A stretch of DNA of 64,000 nt from Chitinophagaceae bacterium (lineage in GTDB: Bacteria; Bacteroidota; Bacteroidia; Chitinophagales; Chitinophagaceae): the NCBI GenBank assembly GCA_004028795.1, contig SAIW01000007.1, positions 372,001-436,000 of the forward strand, read 5' to 3'. How positions within the stretch are numbered: the stretch's first letter is position 1; each line of letters starts with the position of its first letter. Positions 1 to 8,579 of the stretch are shown one piece after another. The translations under genes and the position numbers were made by a program. The notes under the pieces were generated by a model. The model made no database searches, was not told the DNA's origin, and saw only the letters and a list, made by a program, of their open reading frames with translations.

Positions 1-1312
1 CAACCAATTGAATAACCTGTTGTGTATGCTGTTCATCTAAATGCTGGCAAGGCTCATCTAAAACAAGCAATGGCGGACTCTTTACAAAAGCTCTTGCAAG
101 CAATGCCAATCGTTGTTCTCCGGTGGAAACAGCAGACAGGCTTAGGTAACGAATTGGAGAAAACCCAAAGAATGCTATCCACTGCTCTAATATTTGTTTC
201 TGCTCTTTATTAAGGCTTTGGTATAAACCCATGGTATCAAAGAAACCCGATGCAACAGTTTGTTCTATTGTAATTGCTTTATCAAAATATTTATGCAGTT
301 CGGGAGAAACATAACCTACTTTTCTTTTTACATCCCAAATGCTTTCGCCGCTGCCCCGTTTTTTATCAAACAAATAGATTTCATTGGAATAAGCCTGAGG
401 ATTATCGCCTGTAATTAAACTTAGTAAGGTTGATTTACCTGCACCATTATGACCTTTCAGTAGCCAACGTTCACCTTGTTTTATTTGCCAATTTATATTT
501 TCAAGAATTGTTTTGTTGCCATATTTTACAGCAACATTCTTCATGCTAATGATCGCCTGAAACGATTGCTGTTGCTGCTTTGCAGGAATTTCTCCTGTAT
601 TAAAAGCAATATTTTTTGTAGTATGGTTTTTAAAATTTTCTTTTTGTGAGAATTGAATTAATTCCCCTTTATTCAGCTCTGCAATATGTGTAATGAAAGA
701 AGGAATATTGTTTTCATCTGTTATTAAAATAATGGTTGTTCCTTCTTTTGCTAAATCATTTAATAGTAATTCTAATTTTTTTCTGCTGTTACTATCTAAC
801 CCCGTAAAAGCTTTATCAAGAATTAAAATTTGTGGTTCTTGTAATAAAGCTTTTACGAGTTGTAATTTTTTTTGTTCTCCGTTGGATAGTTGGATTAACG
901 GGGCATTAATACGATGTAGTAGATTGAATTGCTCTAATAAATTATTTACCTGCAATTCATTAGCCTGTATTTTTTCTAATTCATCTTTTACAGTTAATGC
1001 ATCTTCTGCATCGCAACTATTAAAACGTTGCTGATAATAAAAATCTGAAACGTTAGATAAGTTTTTATAAGTCTCTGTGTATTCAACAAACACTACTTTG
1101 GCTTGCATGTTATTCTGATAATTAATCTGCACATTTCCTTTAGAGAATAATTGCCCTGCTATTGCTTTAGCCAAAACAGTTTTACCACTGCCGCTTTCAC
1201 CAACAATTTCCAAATGTTCATTTGACTGAAGCATAAATGAAATATTGTTCAATACATTTTTTGCGTATTGAGTAACACAAACATTTTGTAATATGATGGT
1301 GGGTGTTTGCAT
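1..1312 (-). CDS. Tandem ABC ATPase (ModF-like), 3' end cut by window edge
   Basis: Two ABC ATPase domains in one chain with no membrane segments; 437 codons are visible and the C-terminus runs off the left edge. Domain 1 has Walker A GESGSGKT (about residue 37) and signature LSNGEQKK (about 143); domain 2 has Walker A GHNGAGKS (about 286), signature VSTGEQRL (about 393) and Walker B LLVLDEP. The first Walker B reads ILILDKAF, so the catalytic Glu is Lys and that site is probably degenerate. The layout resembles ModF/PhrA-type soluble tandem ATPases; the substrate is unknown. The ATG overlaps the leuD stop by one base (TAATG), so it is translationally coupled to the leucine genes. The lack of a start or stop problem over the visible part supports a real gene. 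Confidence 0.85.
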   Translation of the reverse strand, partial: MQTPTIILQNVCVTQYAKNVLNNISFMLQSNEHLEIVGESGSGKTVLAKAIAGQLFSKGNVQINYQNNMQAKVVFVEYTETYKNLSNVSDFYYQQRFNSCDAEDALTVKDELEKIQANELQVNNLLEQFNLLHRINAPLIQLSNGEQKKLQLVKALLQEPQILILDKAFTGLDSNSRKKLELLLNDLAKEGTTIILITDENNIPSFITHIAELNKGELIQFSQKENFKNHTTKNIAFNTGEIPAKQQQQSFQAIISMKNVAVKYGNKTILENINWQIKQGERWLLKGHNGAGKSTLLSLITGDNPQAYSNEIYLFDKKRGSGESIWDVKRKVGYVSPELHKYFDKAITIEQTVASGFFDTMGLYQSLNKEQKQILEQWIAFFGFSPIRYLSLSAVSTGEQRLALLARAFVKSPPLLVLDEPCQHLDEQHTQQVIQLV

Positions 1313-1965
1313 TATGCTGTTGCTTTTTCGAAAGCTTCTATTTTATCTTTTATGTTTAATAAATAATCAATATCATCATAGCCGTTTAATAAACAAGTCT
1401 TTTTATACTTGTTTATTTCAAAGCCTTCCTGTTCGCCTGTTGCCAATATTTTGATGTATTGTGCTTCTAAGTTTATTTCTATTTCAGCGTTGGTATCTTC
1501 TTTAATAGCTTTGAAAATTTTTTGTAGAAATTCATCGCTTATCTGAACCGGTAATAGAAAATTATTTAAAGCATTGTTCTTAAAAATGTCTGCGAAGAAG
1601 CTGCTTACCACTGCATCAAAACCATAATCTTTTATAGCCCATGCAGCATGTTCGCGAGAAGAGCCACAACCGAAATTTTTACCGGCAACTAAAATTTTAC
1701 CTGAATAAATTTTATTGTTTAATGCAAAATCTTTTACAGGTTTATTTTCATCGTCATTTTCAAAACGCCAATCACGAAATAAGTTTTTACCAAAGCCATC
1801 TCTTGTAGTTGCTTTTAAAAAACGTGCAGGAATAATCTGATCTGTATCAATATTCTCCAGTTCAATAGGCACGGCAGCAGATTGAATTACCTTTCTTTCA
1901 CTTTGAAATTTTGCAGTAGTTAAACTTTTTTTCTTTTCGTCTTCTGCGTTAATGATAACACTCAT
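1312..1965 (-). CDS. leuD: 3-isopropylmalate dehydratase small subunit
   Basis: The swivelling small subunit of isopropylmalate isomerase; with LeuC it interconverts 2- and 3-isopropylmalate in leucine synthesis in the cytoplasm. The family signatures are present: [15 protein letters not shown] near residue 37 and [17 protein letters not shown] near residue 95. At 217 aa it is a little longer than the usual 195-205, from an N-terminal stretch of about 20 residues before the conserved start; the ATG used is the only good one. It lies 144 bases downstream of leuC, separated by repeat-like sequence, and its stop overlaps the ABC ATPase start. Confidence 0.95.
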   Translation of the reverse strand: MSVIINAEDEKKKSLTTAKFQSERKVIQSAAVPIELENIDTDQIIPARFLKATTRDGFGKNLFRDWRFENDDENKPVKDFALNNKIYSGKILVAGKNFGCGSSREHAAWAIKDYGFDAVVSSFFADIFKNNALNNFLLPVQISDEFLQKIFKAIKEDTNAEIEINLEAQYIKILATGEQEGFEINKYKKTCLLNGYDDIDYLLNIKDKIEAFEKATA

Positions 1966-2011
1966 TGTAAATTATTTTGAATGTTGAATTTTATATGCCG
2001 AATGAAGAACA

Positions 2012-2035
2012 GAACGTATAAGAGTGCGACGCAAC
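2012..2035 (+). repeat. Dispersed repeat family A, copy 1
   Basis: A diverged copy of the intergenic element with core GTACAAGTGTGCGACGCAAC (here GTATAAGAGTGCGACGCAAC preceded by GAAC). It sits between leuC and leuD. Downstream the copy keeps a second arm GTTGC about 11 bases after GCAAC, giving a possible small hairpin, and then ATTGCAGTTGGGTTC, which is also recognisable after the copy at 58910. Confidence 0.75.
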
Positions 2036-2077
2036 GATGTTGAATAGTTGCATTGCAGTTGGGTTCATAATTTCTTC

Positions 2078-2112
2078 ATTGTTCATTATTAATTTTTAAT
2101 TCTTAATTCTTA
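2078..2112. repeat. AT-rich intergenic repeat
   Basis: A low-complexity stretch built from iterated ATTAAGAATTAA-type units just 3' of leuC, ending in the leuC stop codon. A similar tract lies downstream of thrB at 26018-26048. These resemble the AT-rich spacers common in Bacteroidota; no gene is visible. Confidence 0.4.
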
Positions 2113-3528
2113 ATTAAGATATTCTCTAACATCTCCAACTTCTCCTGTAATAGCTGCAACTGCTGCTGTTAAAGGGCTTGCAAGGAATGTGCGTGCATTA
2201 GGACCTTGTCTTCCTTCAAAATTTCTGTTACTTGTGCTAATGCAATATTTACCTGCCGGAATTTTATCTTCATTCATTCCCAAACAGGCACTGCAACCGG
2301 GTTGACGTAACATAAAACCAGCATCTGCCAATACTTTATCAATACCTTCTTTTTGTGCCTGAGCTTCTACCTGTTTGCTGCCCGGTACAATCCATACTTC
2401 AACGCCATCTGCTTTCTTTTTTCCTTTTACAAAATCTGCCACCATTCTTAAATCTTCTATGCGACTGTTGGTGCAACTACCTATAAAAACATAATCTACT
2501 TTTTTGCCCTTCATTAAACTACCGGCTTCTAAGCCCATGTATTGTAAACTCTTTTCGTAGTAAGGTTTTTCTTTTGCATCAACTTCATTCAATGCAGGAA
2601 TATTTTTAGTAACACCAATGCCCATACCCGGATTGGTTCCGTAAGTAATCATCGGTTCAATGTCTTTTGCATTGATATGAATTTCTTTATCAAAAACCGC
2701 ATCAGCATCTGTAAATAGTGTTTTCCATTCAGCTAATTTTTTATTCCACTCTTCACCTTTAGGGGCAAATTGTCTTCCGTTTACATAGTTGAATGTTGTT
2801 TCATCAGGTGCAATCAATCCGCAACGTGCACCCATTTCAATGCTCATATTGCAAATAGTCATTCTTGCTTCCATACTTAATGAACGAATGGCACTGCCTG
2901 CAAACTCAACCGCGTAGCCTGTTGCACCGCTTGCAGATATTAATGAAATGATATAAAGAATAATATCTTTTGAAACAACCCCTTTGTTTAATTCACCTTC
3001 TACATTTATACGCATCAGTTTTGGTTTGCTTTGCAATAAACATTGTGTTGCCAAAACCATTTCAACTTCGCTGGTGCCGATACCGAATGCAATGGAACCG
3101 AATGCACCATGTGTAGAAGTGTGGCTATCGCCGCAAACCATTGTCATACCCGGTTGTGTTACACCCAATTCAGGACCGATAACATGTACGATACCCTGAT
3201 AAGGATGACCTAAACCATACAACTCAATGCCATGCTCTGCACAGTTTTTTATTAATGCTTCAACCTGTAAACGCGATAGCTCTTCTTTAATAGGAAGGTG
3301 TTGATTTAAGGTTGGTACATTATGATCTGCAGTTGCAACAACCTGCTTTGGACGAAACACTTTAATACCTCTCTTATTCAAACCTGTAAAGGCTTGCGGA
3401 GAAGTTACTTCATGAATAAAATGTGTATCAATATATAAAACTGAAGGACCATCTTCAATTTTTTGAACAATGTGTTTTTCCCAGATTTTATCGAATAAGG
3501 TAAGTCCGCTTTTATTTTGTACACTCAT
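2110..3528 (-). CDS. leuC: 3-isopropylmalate dehydratase large subunit
   Basis: Aconitase-family large subunit of isopropylmalate isomerase, carrying the 4Fe-4S cluster; partner of LeuD. The cluster cysteines are visible in FIGSCTNSR (about residue 350) and PGCSACLGM (about 410), and the substrate loop [16 protein letters not shown] is intact. I place the start at the ATG at 3528 ([16 protein letters not shown]), which gives 472 aa, the family length; an upstream in-frame ATG at 3567 would add 13 residues that read through an intergenic inverted repeat and look non-coding. It lies between leuA and leuD in the same direction. No leuB is present in the window. Confidence 0.96.
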   Translation of the reverse strand: MSVQNKSGLTLFDKIWEKHIVQKIEDGPSVLYIDTHFIHEVTSPQAFTGLNKRGIKVFRPKQVVATADHNVPTLNQHLPIKEELSRLQVEALIKNCAEHGIELYGLGHPYQGIVHVIGPELGVTQPGMTMVCGDSHTSTHGAFGSIAFGIGTSEVEMVLATQCLLQSKPKLMRINVEGELNKGVVSKDIILYIISLISASGATGYAVEFAGSAIRSLSMEARMTICNMSIEMGARCGLIAPDETTFNYVNGRQFAPKGEEWNKKLAEWKTLFTDADAVFDKEIHINAKDIEPMITYGTNPGMGIGVTKNIPALNEVDAKEKPYYEKSLQYMGLEAGSLMKGKKVDYVFIGSCTNSRIEDLRMVADFVKGKKKADGVEVWIVPGSKQVEAQAQKEGIDKVLADAGFMLRQPGCSACLGMNEDKIPAGKYCISTSNRNFEGRQGPNARTFLASPLTAAVAAITGEVGDVREYLN

Positions 3529-3550
3529 GATTTCTTTAATTTTCAATAGA

Positions 3551-3606
3551 CAATAATCAATATTCAATGTTCAGTTTTGTTTATTGATTATTGAACATTG
3601 ATTGTT
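3551..3606. repeat. Intergenic inverted repeat between leuA and leuC
   Basis: Perfect 12-base arms CAATAATCAATA (3551-3562) and TATTGATTATTG (3580-3591), followed by a further pair TTCAATGTTC / GAACATTGA. The tract is built from CAATA/GAACATTG words and fills almost the whole leuA-leuC spacer. It could fold in the leu transcript; it is not followed by a T-run, so a terminator is unlikely. Confidence 0.55.
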
Positions 3607-3612
3607 GAGCAT

Positions 3613-4776
3613 TTATACAGTTACTGCTTCAAATTGTTGTGCCATTACATGCAAGTCTTCATCCATTACTTCTTTCTTTTCATCAGCTACCTGTAAAAAC
3701 TTTTCATACAAAGCATCAACAGCATTTCTGTTAAATTCATAACCTAAATTTTTCAAACGAAATGCTAAGGCACTTCTTCCGCTGCGAGCAGTCAACACAA
3801 TTTTACTGGTATCTGCACCCACCTCAACAGGGTCAATAATTTCATAAGTAATAGCACTCTTTAAAAATCCATCCTGATGAATACCTGAAGAATGCGAGAA
3901 AGCATTGGCACCTACAATTGCTTTATTGGGCTGCACAGGCATACGCATTGTATCGCTTACTAAACGGCTCATCGGGTTTAGTTGCTTTGTGTTTACATTG
4001 GTATAAAACCCTAAATCTTTATGTTGCTGTAAAACCATTACTACTTCTTCCAATGAAGTATTACCTGCTCTTTCACCCAAACCGTTAATAGTACATTCAA
4101 TTTGTCTGGCACCTGCAATAACACCTGCAATAGAGTTGGCAGTTGCCAATCCTAAATCGTTATGGCAATGGCAGGAAAGTTTTGCTTTATCAACATTGGG
4201 AACGTTATTAATTAAGTAAGCAATCTTTTCTCCGTATTGGTGCGGTAAACAATAGCCTGTTGTATCGGGAATATTAACTACTGTAGCACCGGCATCAATA
4301 ACCGCTTCAACAACTCTTGCTAAATAATCGTTATCTGTTCTGCCTGCATCTTCAGCATAAAACTCCACATCATCAACAAAATTCCTTGCCCATTTTACGC
4401 ATTGAACAGCACGTTGTAAAATATCTTCTCTGTTAGAATTGAATTTGCCTTTTATATGGATGTCTGAAGTACCGATACCGGTATGAATACGTGGGCGTGT
4501 TGCATACTTCAAAGCTTCGGCAGCAGTTTCAATATCTTTCTGAACTGCACGACTTAAACCGCAAACACTGGCATTCTTAATTATTTTAGAAATTTCGTTT
4601 ACGCTTTCAAAATCTCCCGGAGAGGAAATAGGAAAACCTGCTTCAATAATATCAACGCCTAAGGCTTCTAATTGCAAAGCCAGTTCAATCTTTTCTTTAG
4701 TGTTTAATTTACAACCGGGAACTTGTTCCCCGTCTCTCAGTGTGGTATCAAAGATGTCAACTTTATTGTTGGCCAT
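3613..4776 (-). CDS. leuA: 2-isopropylmalate synthase, short form
   Basis: Condenses acetyl-CoA with 2-oxoisovalerate, the first step of leucine synthesis. The HMGL-like TIM barrel begins with [13 protein letters not shown] (about residue 9) and has the metal-binding [13 protein letters not shown] (about 203) and the GLGERAGN motif. At 387 aa it ends after the catalytic region and subdomains and lacks the roughly 120-residue C-terminal leucine-binding domain of longer LeuA proteins, so classical feedback inhibition through that domain is not expected. A homocitrate or citramalate synthase is the main alternative, but linkage to leuC and leuD favours LeuA. First gene of the leu operon. Confidence 0.92.
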   Translation of the reverse strand: MANNKVDIFDTTLRDGEQVPGCKLNTKEKIELALQLEALGVDIIEAGFPISSPGDFESVNEISKIIKNASVCGLSRAVQKDIETAAEALKYATRPRIHTGIGTSDIHIKGKFNSNREDILQRAVQCVKWARNFVDDVEFYAEDAGRTDNDYLARVVEAVIDAGATVVNIPDTTGYCLPHQYGEKIAYLINNVPNVDKAKLSCHCHNDLGLATANSIAGVIAGARQIECTINGLGERAGNTSLEEVVMVLQQHKDLGFYTNVNTKQLNPMSRLVSDTMRMPVQPNKAIVGANAFSHSSGIHQDGFLKSAITYEIIDPVEVGADTSKIVLTARSGRSALAFRLKNLGYEFNRNAVDALYEKFLQVADEKKEVMDEDLHVMAQQFEAVTV

Positions 4777-4861
4777 AGCAAAAAATTGATCTGATAAATA
4801 GTTAGATAATTACTTTTGAAGTCAATGCTTTTTTAAACAAAACACAACAAAGCAGACGAAT

Positions 4862-4898
4862 TTACTTTTTGATGCCTTGCTTTTTTCATCAAAAAAAG
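4862..4898. repeat. Inverted repeat upstream of leuA
   Basis: Arms CTTTTTGATG and CATCAAAAAAAG separated by a 12-base loop, in the 201-base divergent spacer between leuA and the helical-repeat gene. The arms could act on either transcript. No TAnnTTTG element was found close to leuA. Confidence 0.45.
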
Positions 4899-4977
4899 GT
4901 TTGCTTTACGCTGTATAATGAGTATTGAAATATGTAAAACTCTTTGTGAGTAAGGGTTTTGCAATAAACAAATTACG

Positions 4978-6525
4978 ATGCCTAACCGCAGTACAGATAT
5001 ACTTTTTCAGTTAATAAAATCGCTTGATAAGGGTGAAAAACGCAATTTTAAATTGTATGTAAAGCCACATTCGGGTAATGAAGATTTAAAAATTGTGCAG
5101 CTGTTTGATGCTTTAGATAAAATGGATGAGTATGATGAAGCATTGTTATTGAAAAAGAATAAAAGCATTTTAAAGCAGCAGCTTTCTAATATGAAAGCTT
5201 ATTTGTACAAACAAATTTTATCGAGTCTGCGTTTGGTGGAAGATAAAAATAATGTAGATATTCAATTGCATGAACAATTAGACTTTGTAAGAATTCTATA
5301 CAATAAAGGCTTGTATTTACAAAGTTTAAAAGTGTTGGATAAGTTGAAAGAAACGGCTAAGAACCATCAGCAAATAACGTATCAGTTACAGGCTGTAATT
5401 TTTGAAAAGAAGATTGAAGCCATGCATATAACACGCAGCATGGAAAACAGAGCGGAAGAATTAAGTAAAGAATCTGATTTGATTAACGGGCAATTGTCTC
5501 TTATTTCAAAACTATCAAACCTTGCCTTGCAATTGTATGGTTGGTACATAAAACACGGCCATGCAAGAGACAGTAAAGATGAGCATGCTATTAAAATATT
5601 CTTCGATACCAACCTGCCTGTTTATAACTTAAATGAATTAAGCTTTTATGAGAAGTTGTATCTGTATCAATCTTATTGCTGGTACGGATTTATAAGGCAG
5701 GATTTATTAATGTATTATCGTTATACCCAAAAATGGGTTGATTTATTTGAAGAATTGCCTTTAATGAAAGCTGTTGAGGCTGTTCAATACATACGTGGCT
5801 TGCATAATTTAATAAGTGCACATTTCAATTTGAATAATTATGAAAAATTCAACGAGGCATTAAAAGTGTTTGAAGATTTTGCAGAATCTTTTAACGGTAA
5901 AATGAACACGAATGCCCATATTCAAACGTTTGTATATCTGCATATTGCCAAGATTAATAAGCATTTTTTAGAAGGTACTTTCAGTGAGGGCTTGAAGCTT
6001 GTTGCATACATAGAAGAAAAATTAAAAGAATATAAACTTCATTTAGACAGGCATAGGGTATTGGTTTTCTATTATAAAATTGCCTGTCTCTATTTTGGCA
6101 GTGGTGATAACGAAAAGTCAATTGATTATCTGAATAAGATAATTAACTGGAAAGTTGATTTAAGAACAGATTTACAATGTTATGCAAGATTGCTGCATTT
6201 AATTGCACATTACGAGTTAGGTAACTATCAGTTATTAGAATATTTAATAAAGTCTGTTTATCGCTTTATGGCTAAAATGAATAATTTAAGTACTGCAGAA
6301 GAAGCAGTATTTAAATTCATCAGAAAATCATTTTCATTGTCGCCCAATAAATTAATTCCAGCATTTAAAACGTTGAAGGAAAAATTAGAAGCCTTAGAAG
6401 GTAATCCTTTAGAAGGCCGTTCTTTTATGTACTTAGATATTATTGCATGGCTGCAAAGTAAAATTGATAAAGTACCTGTTCAGGAAGTAAGAAGAAGACG
6501 TTTTGAAGAGGGTAGAAGAAGATAG
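4978..6525 (+). CDS. Helical-repeat hypothetical protein
   Basis: Not recognised as a named family. The 515-aa protein is almost wholly alpha-helical, with TPR-like alternation (for example NKGLYLQSLKVLDKLKE near residue 110 and SGDNEKSIDYLNKIINW near 385), no signal peptide and no membrane segment, so it is probably a cytoplasmic scaffold. It ends in a basic Arg-rich tail (VRRRRFEEGRRR). Similar large helical proteins with an N-terminal LIKSLDKGEKRNFKLY-type motif are, to my recollection, conserved hypotheticals in Bacteroidota. It is monocistronic and convergent with amt, with a shared hairpin at 6644-6671. Confidence 0.8.
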   Translation: MPNRSTDILFQLIKSLDKGEKRNFKLYVKPHSGNEDLKIVQLFDALDKMDEYDEALLLKKNKSILKQQLSNMKAYLYKQILSSLRLVEDKNNVDIQLHEQLDFVRILYNKGLYLQSLKVLDKLKETAKNHQQITYQLQAVIFEKKIEAMHITRSMENRAEELSKESDLINGQLSLISKLSNLALQLYGWYIKHGHARDSKDEHAIKIFFDTNLPVYNLNELSFYEKLYLYQSYCWYGFIRQDLLMYYRYTQKWVDLFEELPLMKAVEAVQYIRGLHNLISAHFNLNNYEKFNEALKVFEDFAESFNGKMNTNAHIQTFVYLHIAKINKHFLEGTFSEGLKLVAYIEEKLKEYKLHLDRHRVLVFYYKIACLYFGSGDNEKSIDYLNKIINWKVDLRTDLQCYARLLHLIAHYELGNYQLLEYLIKSVYRFMAKMNNLSTAEEAVFKFIRKSFSLSPNKLIPAFKTLKEKLEALEGNPLEGRSFMYLDIIAWLQSKIDKVPVQEVRRRRFEEGRRR

Positions 6526-6643
6526 TTAACTAATTACGGATAATATACCAAGCAGGTATTATGTTTTTGCATTAATTTTTATAGTATGAGTCGTTTGAAA
6601 GTTGCTTTTAAAATAACTGCTGAGTTACAAATGAAGTAAAAGC

Positions 6644-6671
6644 AAGAAAGGAAGCAGAAGCTTCCTTTCTT
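6644..6671. terminator. Bidirectional hairpin between convergent genes
   Basis: Perfect 11-base arms AAGAAAGGAAG (6644-6654) and CTTCCTTTCTT (6661-6671) with a 6-base loop, between the stop of the helical-repeat gene and the stop of amt. The A/T-rich base of the stem could serve as a terminator for both transcripts. Confidence 0.65.
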
Positions 6672-6697
6672 AACCTTCCTCCTTATCGGAGATTATA

Positions 6698-8074
6698 TTA
6701 AACAAGTTCTTTTTCTTTCAAACCTTCAGGACTTGAAACCAATAAAGTTCCCTGTATGTATTTTTCATTATGTTGAGAAGAATCCAAACCTTCTTCTTCT
6801 TCTTCCTTACTTACTCTTACAGGTACAATAATGTTAATTAATTTGAATATCAAGAATGAAACCGTAAAGCTGTAAACAACTACAATAAGCATTGCTTTAA
6901 ATTGAGTAAAGAAAAACGATGCATTACCATAAGCTAAACCGTTATTGCCGGCAGCGTTAATTGCTTTTGTTGCAAAAACGCCTGTTAACAGCATACCTAC
7001 CATTCCGCCGATTCCATGACAAGGAAACACATCTAATGTATCATCAAGGCTTGTTTTTGATTTAATCTGAACAGCTATATTAGAAATTACAGAAGCTAAT
7101 ACACCTATAAAAATGCTTTGTGGTACTGCTACAAAACCTGCCCCCGGCGTAATGGCTACTAAACCAACAACTGCACCAACGCAGAAGCCGATTACAGAAG
7201 GTTTTTTACCTCTTAAAACATCAAAAAACATCCAGGATAAACCGGCAGCGGCGGCTGCAGTATTGGTAGTTGAAAACGCTGATACTGCTAATGAATTAGA
7301 AGCTAAAGCGGAACCTGCATTAAAACCAAACCATCCAAACCATAATAAGCCTGTACCGATTAAAATATATGGAATGTTTGAAGGAACATGTTCAGTACCA
7401 TGAGCTTTTCTCGGTTTTAAAACTAATGCTCCTGCTAAGGCTGCACAGCCTGCTGAAATATGTACTACTGTTCCGCCTGCAAAATCTAAAGCTCCCATTT
7501 TGGCGAGAAAACCATCAGGATGCCAGCTCCAGTGTGCTAAAGGTGCATAAATTAACAAACTGAATAAAACTGTAAACAACACATAAGCCGTAAATCTTAT
7601 ACGTTCAGCAATTGCTCCCACTACTAAGCCGGGAGTAATAATAGCAAACATTAGCTGGAACACAGAAAATAACGATTTCGGAATTGTTCCGGCTGCCACC
7701 CAGGGAGCACCGGTTGTTACTCCTTTGTACATAAAGTGAGTAAATGGATTGCCTATTACACCTTTTACTGATTCTCCAAAACAAAGGCTATAGCCTACAA
7801 TAATCCATAAAACGCCAACAACACCGGCTGCTACAACACTTTTCATCATAGTTGATAAAATGTTTTTTCTGTGTACCATACCGCCATAAAAAAAGGCAAG
7901 TCCCGGTGTCATCAAAAAAACTAAAGCTGTTGCAACCAAAATCCAGGCAATATCTGCCGTATTGTATTTGGTTTCATCAAAAGTTGGTAAAGCTGTCGGC
8001 ACAAAAAGTGCTGCTATGGCAACAATTGCCAGAATTAGAAAAGGGGAAATGTTTTTTAACGTGGTTGTACTCAT
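6698..8074 (-). CDS. amt: Ammonium transporter (first copy)
   Basis: Amt/MEP/Rh-family channel for ammonium uptake in the inner membrane, 458 aa with about 11 membrane segments. Family signatures seen: FFYGGMVHRKNILSTMMKS near residue 62, the pore region HWSWHPDGFLAKMGALDFAGG near 180 and DVFPCHGIGGMVGMLL near 348, which holds the second conserved pore histidine. There is no cleavable signal peptide and no glnK/P-II gene beside it. A second, different Amt is at 33819. It is transcribed away from rpoC. Confidence 0.95.
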   Translation of the reverse strand: MSTTTLKNISPFLILAIVAIAALFVPTALPTFDETKYNTADIAWILVATALVFLMTPGLAFFYGGMVHRKNILSTMMKSVVAAGVVGVLWIIVGYSLCFGESVKGVIGNPFTHFMYKGVTTGAPWVAAGTIPKSLFSVFQLMFAIITPGLVVGAIAERIRFTAYVLFTVLFSLLIYAPLAHWSWHPDGFLAKMGALDFAGGTVVHISAGCAALAGALVLKPRKAHGTEHVPSNIPYILIGTGLLWFGWFGFNAGSALASNSLAVSAFSTTNTAAAAAGLSWMFFDVLRGKKPSVIGFCVGAVVGLVAITPGAGFVAVPQSIFIGVLASVISNIAVQIKSKTSLDDTLDVFPCHGIGGMVGMLLTGVFATKAINAAGNNGLAYGNASFFFTQFKAMLIVVVYSFTVSFLIFKLINIIVPVRVSKEEEEEGLDSSQHNEKYIQGTLLVSSPEGLKEKELV

Positions 8075-8377
8075 GAATTTGCTTTTTCAGATTAAAAAAT
8101 CTCAGATGTGTTTAGCTGGTACAAATAAATGTAAAAAAATTATAGAAATCTAAAAATAAAACACATTTAATTTTTAATAAAGTATTGTATTAAGTAAAAA
8201 ATGGAAGCTTAGTTTTTGTCTTTAATAAATTAGAAAAGCATGAACCGGTATACTTTAACTTATCGACTTTATAGCAATTTGAAAATCAAATTTTTATTGT
8301 TTTGTGAATCGGATGAGTTGAAATTTTTTGAGAAGTTTTATTCCAATTTTCCATTTTTCCATTTCAATCACTACCCT

Positions 8378-8385
8378 TACCTTTG
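8378..8385 (+). promoter_or_regulatory. Predicted -7 promoter element for rpoC
   Basis: TACCTTTG matches the TAnnTTTG -7 element of the Bacteroidota housekeeping sigma factor. Transcription would start near 8391, giving an rpoC leader of about 190 bases. The -33 box is only weakly visible. Confidence 0.55.
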
Positions 8386-8468
8386 CCGCCTTAACAATTT
8401 TGGAGTATTGTATCCCATTTATTTTACTGTTTAGGTTAGACTGCTGCTTGTCTTGATTTAGTTATCAA

Positions 8469-8482
8469 GAACGTACAAGTGT
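8469..8482 (+). repeat. Fragment of dispersed repeat family A in the rpoC leader
   Basis: GAACGTACAAGTGT matches the first 14 bases of the family and then diverges completely. It lies inside the predicted rpoC 5' leader. Confidence 0.5.
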
Positions 8483-8579
8483 TTAACAATCTTCTGCCCT
8501 TAAGAAGGTTCAATGCAATGGAAGCTTAAAAAGTATTAAAAGAGAACATCTTCAAAATATAAAATTTCACTTTTAAGCT

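Larger units (their letters stand above)
8075..8579. other. 505-base spacer between divergent amt and rpoC
   Basis: No convincing gene. It holds a TACCTTTG promoter element (8378-8385), a GAACGTACAAGTGT fragment of dispersed repeat A (8469-8482), and two small inverted repeats, CTTGA/TCAAG (8452-8469) and CTTCT/AGAAG (8491-8507). A 64-codon reading frame at 8240-8434 spans the promoter and looks spurious. There is no trace of rpoB, which normally lies here. Confidence 0.6.

Noticed and set aside
3529-3567. An upstream ATG for leuC (13 extra residues)
   Set aside because: The added residues are read from an inverted repeat and exceed the family length; the ATG at 3528 fits.
4777-4977. A short frame upstream of leuA (MKKARHQKVNSSALLCFV) as a leucine leader peptide
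   Set aside because: Only two Leu, no Leu run, and no exchangeable hairpins like those at thrL. The one inverted repeat here is symmetric and could serve either divergent gene.
8240-8434. A 64-codon plus-strand frame in the rpoC upstream region
   Set aside because: It spans the predicted -7 element, has no recognisable features and no upstream signals; it is best read as leader or spacer.
8483-8579. A degraded rpoB C-terminus before rpoC
   Set aside because: Translation of the 100 bases before rpoC gives no match to the conserved RpoB end; the resemblance of one short run was too weak.
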